DNA of 64,000 bases from Paraburkholderia heleia NBRC 101817 (lineage in GTDB: Bacteria; Pseudomonadota; Gammaproteobacteria; Burkholderiales; Burkholderiaceae): assembly GCF_000739775.1 (NCBI RefSeq), contig NZ_BBJH01000002.1, positions 124,001-188,000 of the forward strand, given 5' to 3'. The notes under the pieces are model-generated. The model saw nothing but the letters and a program-made list of their open reading frames with translations, was not told where the DNA came from and ran no database searches. The translations under genes and the position numbers were made by a program. The first letter of the stretch is position 1. The number at the start of each line of letters is the position of its first letter. Positions 59,054 through 64,000 of this stretch are shown piece after piece.

Positions 59054-60112
59054 ATGACCCGACTTCACACCCAACTGATCGGCGCCGCCGCACTCAGTCT
59101 CGCCCTCGCGGGCATCACGTCGGCTTACGCCGCGCCGAGCGGCACGGTCGCGTTCCTGATGCCCGACCAGGCCTCCACGCGCTACGAGCAGCACGACTTC
59201 CCCGGTTTCAAGGCCGAAATGGGCAAGCTCTGCCCCGATTGCAAGGTGCTTTACCAGAATGCGAATGCCGATGCCTCGCAGCAGCAGCAACAGTTCAATT
59301 CGGTGATCGCCCAGGGCGCGAAAGTGATCGTGCTCGACCCGGTGGACTCCACGGCCGCCGCTTCGCTCGTGCATATGGCGCAAAGCCAGGGGATCAAGGT
59401 CATCGCGTATGACCGGCCCGTGCCGTCGACGCCTGCCGATTACTACGTGTCGTTCGACAACGAGGAAATCGGCAAGTCCATTGCCCAGTCGCTCGTGCAG
59501 CACCTGAAGGAGTCGGGCGTTGCCGGGAGCAAGGGCGGCGTGCTCGAAGTGAACGGCTCGCCGACTGACGCCGCCGCGGGGCTCATCAAGAAGGGCATTC
59601 ATGAAGGGCTGCAGGGCAGCGGCTACAAGACGCTCTCCGAGTACGACACGCCTGAGTGGGCGCCGCCCAAGGCGCAACAGTGGGTGAGCGGGCAGATCAC
59701 CCGCTTCGGGCCGCAGATCGTGGGCGTGGTGGCCGCCAACGACGGCACGGCGGGCGGCACGATCGCGGCCTTCAAGGCGGCGGGCGTGAATCCGGTTCCG
59801 CCGGTCACGGGTAACGACGCGACCACCGCGGGCCTGCAACTGATCATCGCGGGCGACCAGTACAACACGATCCTCAAGCCCAGCGAGATCGTGGCGGGCG
59901 CGGCGGCGAAAGTGGCCGTGGGCTTTCTCGACGGCAAGCCCGTGAAGGGCGAGACGACGCTCTTCAAGACGCCCACGCAACTGTTCAAGCCGGCCGTCAT
60001 CACGCAGAAGAACATCAAGGCCGAGGTGGTGGACAAGGGCTTCGCGAAAGCGACGGACCTGTGCACGGGCCGTTACGCCGAGGGCTGCAAGAAGCTCGGC
60101 ATCGGCAGCTGA
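59054..60112 (+). CDS. CUT2 sugar/polyol ABC transporter substrate-binding protein
   Basis: 352 aa from ATG 59054. A signal peptide (LIGAAALSLALAGITSAYAA) is followed by a type 1 periplasmic binding fold close to XylF (VAFLMPDQASTRYEQHDFPG; NANADASQQQQQFNSVIAQG; VIVLDPVDSTAAASLVHMAQ; VIAYDRPVP; VAANDGTAGGTIAAFKAAGV). It binds the sugar or sugar alcohol for the ATPase and permease encoded next. Two cysteine pairs (CPDC near the start, CTGRYAEGC at the end) could form disulfides. Ribitol or a related pentitol is the likely ligand, given the enzymes downstream. Confidence 0.87.
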   Translation: MTRLHTQLIGAAALSLALAGITSAYAAPSGTVAFLMPDQASTRYEQHDFPGFKAEMGKLCPDCKVLYQNANADASQQQQQFNSVIAQGAKVIVLDPVDSTAAASLVHMAQSQGIKVIAYDRPVPSTPADYYVSFDNEEIGKSIAQSLVQHLKESGVAGSKGGVLEVNGSPTDAAAGLIKKGIHEGLQGSGYKTLSEYDTPEWAPPKAQQWVSGQITRFGPQIVGVVAANDGTAGGTIAAFKAAGVNPVPPVTGNDATTAGLQLIIAGDQYNTILKPSEIVAGAAAKVAVGFLDGKPVKGETTLFKTPTQLFKPAVITQKNIKAEVVDKGFAKATDLCTGRYAEGCKKLGIGS

Positions 60113-60174
60113 TGCGCATGACTGGGCCCGGCGCGCGCGCCGGGCCTCGAGAGCAACGAAGAGGTACCCATTTC

Positions 60175-60993
60175 ATGACTGACGACTCTACGAACCGCGC
60201 CACGACACGCGGCGCGAGCGGCGAGCTGGTGCTGAGCCTGCGCGGCATCTCGAAGCACTTCGGTGCGGTATCGGCCCTCACGGATATCGAGCTCGACGTG
60301 CATGCGGGCGAGGTGGTCGCCCTCGTCGGCGACAACGGCGCGGGCAAATCGACGCTCGTGAAGATTCTTGCCGGCGTGCACCAGCCGAGCGCCGGAACGA
60401 TCACGTTTCGCGGTCAGCCCGTGAACCTGTCCGATCCGGGCACGGCGCTCGACCTGGGGATAGCGACGGTGTTCCAGGACCTCGCGCTGTGCGAGAACCT
60501 CGACGTCGTGGCGAACATCTTCCTCGGCCGCGAGTTGAGCCCGTACCGGCTCGACGAGGTCACGATGGAAGTGAAGGCCTGGACGCTCCTCAACGAGCTT
60601 TCGGCGCGTATTCCCAGCGTGCGCGACGTGGTCGCCTCGCTCTCGGGCGGCCAGCGCCAGACCGTGGCGATCGCGCGCTCGCTGCTGCTCGATCCGAAGC
60701 TCATCATGCTCGACGAACCGACCGCCGCGCTCGGCGTGGCCCAGACCGCCGAGGTGCTGAACCTGATCGAGCGCGTGCGCGACCGCGGGCACGCCGTCAT
60801 CATGATCAGCCACAACATGGAAGACGTGCGCGCCGTAGCCGACCGCATCGTCGTGCTGCGCCTCGGCCGCAACAACGGAATTTTCTATCCCGATTCCTCC
60901 AACGCCGAGCTCGTGGCGGCGATCACCGGGGCGACGGAAAACGCGGTATCGCGCCGCGCGGGCCGCCGCCAGGCGCAACAGGACGTCCAATGA
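60175..60993 (+). CDS. sugar ABC transporter ATP-binding protein, single-domain
   Basis: 272 aa. Walker A is GDNGAGKST, the Q-loop VFQDLALCEN, the signature LSGGQRQTVAIARSLLL, Walker B LIMLDEPTAALGV and the switch His SHNM. Most CUT2 importers (RbsA, XylG, AraG) have two fused ATPase domains of about 500 aa; this one has a single domain and must act as a homodimer, as in the FrcA type. It lies 62 bp after the binding protein and 11 bp before the permease gene. Confidence 0.9.
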   Translation: MTDDSTNRATTRGASGELVLSLRGISKHFGAVSALTDIELDVHAGEVVALVGDNGAGKSTLVKILAGVHQPSAGTITFRGQPVNLSDPGTALDLGIATVFQDLALCENLDVVANIFLGRELSPYRLDEVTMEVKAWTLLNELSARIPSVRDVVASLSGGQRQTVAIARSLLLDPKLIMLDEPTAALGVAQTAEVLNLIERVRDRGHAVIMISHNMEDVRAVADRIVVLRLGRNNGIFYPDSSNAELVAAITGATENAVSRRAGRRQAQQDVQ

Positions 60994-61004
60994 AAGGAAC
61001 GATC

Positions 61005-62336
61005 ATGAGCAAGACTATCCATGGCGCTCCCGAGCATGAAAACCCGGACGCTTCAAAGCCCGGTTCAAATCCCGATGCGAAGCCCGGTTCAAAGCCCGAC
61101 GCGAAGCCTTCGACGCTGCTCGACCGCAGCGACGTGCGCGTGAAGCATGCGAGCGGAGTCGGCGAGAGCGTTTCGGCGTTCGTCGACCGCGTGCGCTCGG
61201 GCGACCTGGGTTCGCTCCCGGTCATCGCGGGGCTCGTGATCATCTGGACAGTGTTCACGAGCCTGAACCCCGTGTTTCTTTCCGCAGACAACCTCGTGAA
61301 CATGCTGTTCGACTGCTCGACGGTCGGCGTCATTTCGCTCGGCATTGTCTGCGTGCTGCTGCTCGGGCAGATCGATCTCTCGGTGGGCTCGATGAGCGGC
61401 TTCGCTTCGGCGCTCGTCGGCACGTTATGGGTCAACGACGGCTGGCCCGTGCTGCTCGCCGTCGTCGCCGCCATTGCGGTGGGCGCGGTGATCGGCGCAC
61501 TGTACGCGTTGCTGCTCAACTGGATAGGCATGCCAAGTTTCGTCTCGACGCTCGCGGGCCTGCTCGCCATCCTCGGCATGCAGCTCTACGTGCTCGGCTC
61601 GACGGGTTCGATCAATTTGCCCTACGGATCGGCGATGGTGAATTTCGGGCAACTGATGGTGATTCCGCCGGCCGTCTCGCACGTAATTGCACTGCTGCCC
61701 GGTATCGTGCTCCTGCTGCTCGGTATGCGCACGCGCGCGCGCCGCCATGCGGCCCGGCTTTCCGCGCCTTCGGTTGCAGGCCTGCTCGGGCGCGCGGCGG
61801 CGCTCACCGTGTTCCTCGAAATCGTCGTGGCCTATCTCAACCGCGGGCGCGGCGTGCCGCTGATGTTCGGCCTCTTTCTGGGGCTCGCGGTCGTCATGCA
61901 GTACGCGCTCACGCGCACGCGCTGGGGCCGTTCGATGCACGCCGTGGGCGGCAATCACGAAGCCGCACGGCGCGCGGGCATCAAGGTCGGGGCGATCTAT
62001 ACGAGCGCCTTTGTGCTGTGCGCGAGCCTGGCCGCGATCGGCGGCGTGCTGACCGCGGCGCGCCTCGCTTCGGCGAGCCAGCAGGCCGGCACCGGCGACG
62101 TCAACCTCAACGCCATCGCGGCAGCCGTGATCGGCGGCACGAGCCTGTTCGGCGGGCGCGGCAGCGCGTGGTCGGCGGTGCTCGGCATTATCGTGATCCA
62201 GTCGATTGCGAGCGGCCTCACGCTGCTGAACCTGTCGTCGTCGCTGCGCTTCATGATTACGGGCGCCGTGCTGGCCATTGCGGTGATCGTCGATTCGCTC
62301 GCCCGCCAGTCGCGCGTTTCGCATGGCCGCGCCTGA
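61005..62336 (+). CDS. sugar ABC transporter permease, CUT2 (XylH/FrcC-like)
   Basis: 443 aa from ATG 61005; an ATG at 60990 overlapping the previous stop is the alternative. About ten membrane segments follow a 70-residue cytoplasmic tail. [40 protein letters not shown] and [20 protein letters not shown] with ARRAGIKV are the conserved segments of XylH- and FrcC-type permeases. The N-terminal tail has a Lys/Pro/Asp repeat. It forms the channel with the single-domain ATPase. Confidence 0.88.
   Translation: MSKTIHGAPEHENPDASKPGSNPDAKPGSKPDAKPSTLLDRSDVRVKHASGVGESVSAFVDRVRSGDLGSLPVIAGLVIIWTVFTSLNPVFLSADNLVNMLFDCSTVGVISLGIVCVLLLGQIDLSVGSMSGFASALVGTLWVNDGWPVLLAVVAAIAVGAVIGALYALLLNWIGMPSFVSTLAGLLAILGMQLYVLGSTGSINLPYGSAMVNFGQLMVIPPAVSHVIALLPGIVLLLLGMRTRARRHAARLSAPSVAGLLGRAAALTVFLEIVVAYLNRGRGVPLMFGLFLGLAVVMQYALTRTRWGRSMHAVGGNHEAARRAGIKVGAIYTSAFVLCASLAAIGGVLTAARLASASQQAGTGDVNLNAIAAAVIGGTSLFGGRGSAWSAVLGIIVIQSIASGLTLLNLSSSLRFMITGAVLAIAVIVDSLARQSRVSHGRA
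61056..61103 (+). repeat. two 24-bp tandem repeats in the permease N-terminus
   Basis: AAGCCCGGTTCAAA-n-CCCGA-n-GCG is repeated at 61056-61079 and 61080-61103 with two differences. It encodes a KPGS-(N/K)-PDA unit in the cytoplasmic tail. Each unit is eight codons, so copy-number change would keep the frame. Confidence 0.7.
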
Positions 62337-62370
62337 GGCGCTCGAACCCGATCCAAGGAGAAAGTCACTC

Positions 62371-63099
62371 ATGTCTGAATCGATCAAGGGAAAGGTCGCC
62401 GCCATTACGGGCGCGGCGTCCGGCATCGGCTTCGCGTGCGCGCGCGCGTTCGTGGACGAAGGCGCGAAAGTCGTGCTGATCGACCGCGCCGAGGACCGGC
62501 TCGCGAAATGTTGCGCGGAACTGGGCCCTAATGCACTGCCGCTCGCCATGGACCTGCTCAATCCCGCGGACTATGCGGCCATGCTGCCCAGGATCCTCGA
62601 TCTCGCTGGCGGGCTCGATATCTTCCACGCCAACGCGGGTGCGTATATCGGCGGCGAGGTGGCGAACGGCAATCCCGACGAGTGGGACCGCATGCTCAAC
62701 CTGAACATCAACGCCGCGTTTCGCTCGGTGCACGCGGTGCTGCCGCACATGATCGCGCAGAAGGCGGGCGACATCGTTTTCACGAGTTCCGTGGCGGGCG
62801 TCGTGCCGGTGGTGTGGGAGCCCGTCTACACGGCCTCGAAGTTCGCGGTGCAGGCGTTTGCGCATACCGTGCGCCGCCAGGTCGCGAAGCACGGCGTGCG
62901 CGTGAGCGCGGTGCTTCCCGGCCCCGTGGTCACGGCCTTGCTCGACGACTGGCCCAAGGCGAAAATGGACGAGGCGCTGGCCCAGGGCAGTCTGATGCAG
63001 CCGAAGGAAGTGGCCGATTCCGTGGTATTCATGCTCACGCGGCCGCGCAATGTCACCATTCGCGACCTCGTGATCCTGCCTAACAGTGTCGATCTGTAA
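62371..63099 (+). CDS. rbtD: ribitol 2-dehydrogenase (SDR family)
   Basis: 242 aa from ATG 62371, with AAGGAGA upstream. A short-chain dehydrogenase: TGAASGIG at residues 14-21, NAG in [11 protein letters not shown], the catalytic Ser in [12 protein letters not shown] and YTASK. The text follows the well-known Klebsiella ribitol dehydrogenase closely over long stretches ([60 protein letters not shown]; and the end VILPNSVDL). It oxidises ribitol to D-ribulose with NAD. It lies between the importer and the ribulokinase. Confidence 0.92.
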   Translation: MSESIKGKVAAITGAASGIGFACARAFVDEGAKVVLIDRAEDRLAKCCAELGPNALPLAMDLLNPADYAAMLPRILDLAGGLDIFHANAGAYIGGEVANGNPDEWDRMLNLNINAAFRSVHAVLPHMIAQKAGDIVFTSSVAGVVPVVWEPVYTASKFAVQAFAHTVRRQVAKHGVRVSAVLPGPVVTALLDDWPKAKMDEALAQGSLMQPKEVADSVVFMLTRPRNVTIRDLVILPNSVDL

Positions 63100-63116
63100 C
63101 CTACTGTCAACGAGCC

Positions 63117-64000
63117 ATGACCTCAAATGAGCAGGCCGGCGGCGCACGCCACACCGTCGGCGTCGACGTGGGCACGGGCAGCGCCCGCGCTGGCATTTTC
63201 GATTCAGCCGGGCGCATGGTGGCGTCGGCGAAACACGATATCACCGTGTTTCACGAGAGCGGCGCGATTGTCGAGCAATCGAGCACGCAGATATGGAACG
63301 CCGTGTGCCACGCCGTGAAGGAGGCGCTCGCGCAGGCTGCGATCTCGCCGGAGCGCATCGCCGGCATCGGCTTCGATGCCACCTGTTCGCTCGTCGTGCT
63401 GGGCGAGGGTGGCACGCCGCTGCCCGTTGGCCCGTCCGAAGTGGCCGAGCGTGACATCATCGTGTGGATGGATCATCGCGCCGTGGAGCAGGCCGGGCGC
63501 ATCAATGCCACGGGCCACGACGTGCTGCGCTTCGTGGGCGGCAAGATTTCTCCCGAGATGGAAACGCCCAAGCTGCTGTGGCTGCTGGAAAACCGGCCCA
63601 AGGTGTTCGCCGCGGCCTGGCAGTTCTTCGACCTGACCGACTTCCTCACGTGGCGCGCCACCGGCGATCTTGCGCGTTCCACCTGCACGGTGACCTGTAA
63701 GTGGACCTATCTCGCGCACGAGCGGCGCTGGGACGAGAGCTACTTCCGCACCGTGGGTCTTGGCGTGCTGGCCGACGAAGGTTTCGCGCGCATCGGTCAG
63801 ACGATCGTCGAGCCGGGCACGCCGCTCGGCAACGGGCTCACGCCGGAGGCCGCCGCGCAGCTCGGCCTGCGCGCGGGTACCGCCGTCGCGACGGGCGTGA
63901 TCGACGCGCACGCGGGCGGCATCGGCACGGTCGGCGCGCAAGGGCAGCCCGAGGCGTGCCTCGCGTATGTGTTCGGCACCTCGTCATGCACGATGACGAC
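63117..64000 (+). CDS. rbtK: FGGY-family D-ribulokinase, 5' part
   Basis: The first 294 codons of a gene that runs off the window. The N-terminal ATPase domain begins HTVGVDVGTGSARAGIFDSA (phosphate loop 1). IAGIGFDATCSLVVL, IVWMDHRAVEQAGRINATGH and FFDLTDFLTWRATGD are characteristic of the ribulokinase/FGGY carbohydrate kinase group, and TGVIDAHAGGIGTVGA carries the catalytic Asp. It should phosphorylate D-ribulose to D-ribulose 5-phosphate, which enters the pentose phosphate pathway. It starts 17 nt after the dehydrogenase stop, which fits a ribitol operon. The C-terminal third is outside the window. Confidence 0.88.
   Translation, partial: MTSNEQAGGARHTVGVDVGTGSARAGIFDSAGRMVASAKHDITVFHESGAIVEQSSTQIWNAVCHAVKEALAQAAISPERIAGIGFDATCSLVVLGEGGTPLPVGPSEVAERDIIVWMDHRAVEQAGRINATGHDVLRFVGGKISPEMETPKLLWLLENRPKVFAAAWQFFDLTDFLTWRATGDLARSTCTVTCKWTYLAHERRWDESYFRTVGLGVLADEGFARIGQTIVEPGTPLGNGLTPEAAAQLGLRAGTAVATGVIDAHAGGIGTVGAQGQPEACLAYVFGTSSCTMT

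Noticed and set aside
1-64000. CRISPR arrays, tRNA or rRNA genes, insertion sequences, prophage
   Set aside because: I looked for regular repeat-spacer spacing, cloverleaf motifs such as GGTTCGAATCC, transposase motifs and terminal repeats, and found none convincing. A short tRNA could be missed by eye.

Overview
This is a GC-rich window from a large beta-proteobacterial replicon. The best guess is a Burkholderiaceae member (Paraburkholderia, Caballeronia or Burkholderia), probably a secondary chromosome or megaplasmid. The evidence is indirect: gene families such as DUF2322, the density of small-molecule catabolic operons each with its own regulator, and codon use saturated in G/C at third positions. 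I see no rRNA or tRNA genes, no CRISPR array, no intact insertion sequence and no replication origin.

Layout. (1) 1-9.3 kb: one nine-gene minus-strand operon. It encodes a PotABCD-type ABC importer, a DAO-family oxidase, a three-subunit octopine/nopaline- or HCN-synthase-like dehydrogenase (2Fe-2S, FAD/NAD and DAO subunits) and a RidA imine deaminase cut by the window edge. A LysR regulator of the OccR/NocR type is divergent from it. (2) 9.3-11.6 kb: a small acyl-CoA locus in visible decay, with a LysR reduced to its HTH half, a lyase lacking its metal-binding centre, and an intact family III CoA-transferase. (3) 11.6-13.8 kb: a gene-poor stretch with a DUF2322 gene and fossils of a sialidase-like protein and an alpha/beta hydrolase. 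(4) 13.8-20.3 kb: a tripartite RND efflux system with a divergent TetR regulator; the same candidate operator occurs upstream of both transcription units. (5) 20.5-28 kb: a GST/TetR pair, a DUF2867 protein, two small secreted proteins, a nucleotidyltransferase-fold remnant, an MFS transporter and a CSS-motif/EAL c-di-GMP phosphodiesterase. (6) 28-32.6 kb: a MocR regulator, a D-amino-acid-dehydrogenase-like flavoprotein and an orphan branched-chain-amino-acid-type binding protein. (7) 32.6-39.3 kb: a hybrid histidine kinase, then Ku and LigD, the minimal bacterial NHEJ system.

(8) 39.5-49 kb: a full ectoine/hydroxyectoine catabolic cluster, ending at a strong terminator. It runs enuR-type MocR, eutB, eutC, doeA(eutD), doeB(eutE), doeX (AsnC/Lrp), doeC and doeD. 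The enzymes should take ectoine through N-alpha-acetyl-diaminobutyrate and diaminobutyrate to aspartate semialdehyde and aspartate, with EutB/EutC handling the hydroxylated branch. No ectoine importer lies beside it. (9) 49-57.5 kb: an FNR-type iron-sulphur regulator, an exported alkaline-phosphatase-superfamily protein, a Gfo/Idh/MocA oxidoreductase, a LysR with three divergent small genes, and an MHS-family symporter. (10) 58-64 kb: a ribitol-type pentitol operon with an AraC regulator, a CUT2 ABC importer, ribitol 2-dehydrogenase and a ribulokinase that runs off the end.

The most notable features are the unassigned imino-acid oxidase/RidA/importer operon, the paired TetR operators, the cluster of broken genes between 9 and 24 kb, and the ribitol operon that uses an ABC importer.
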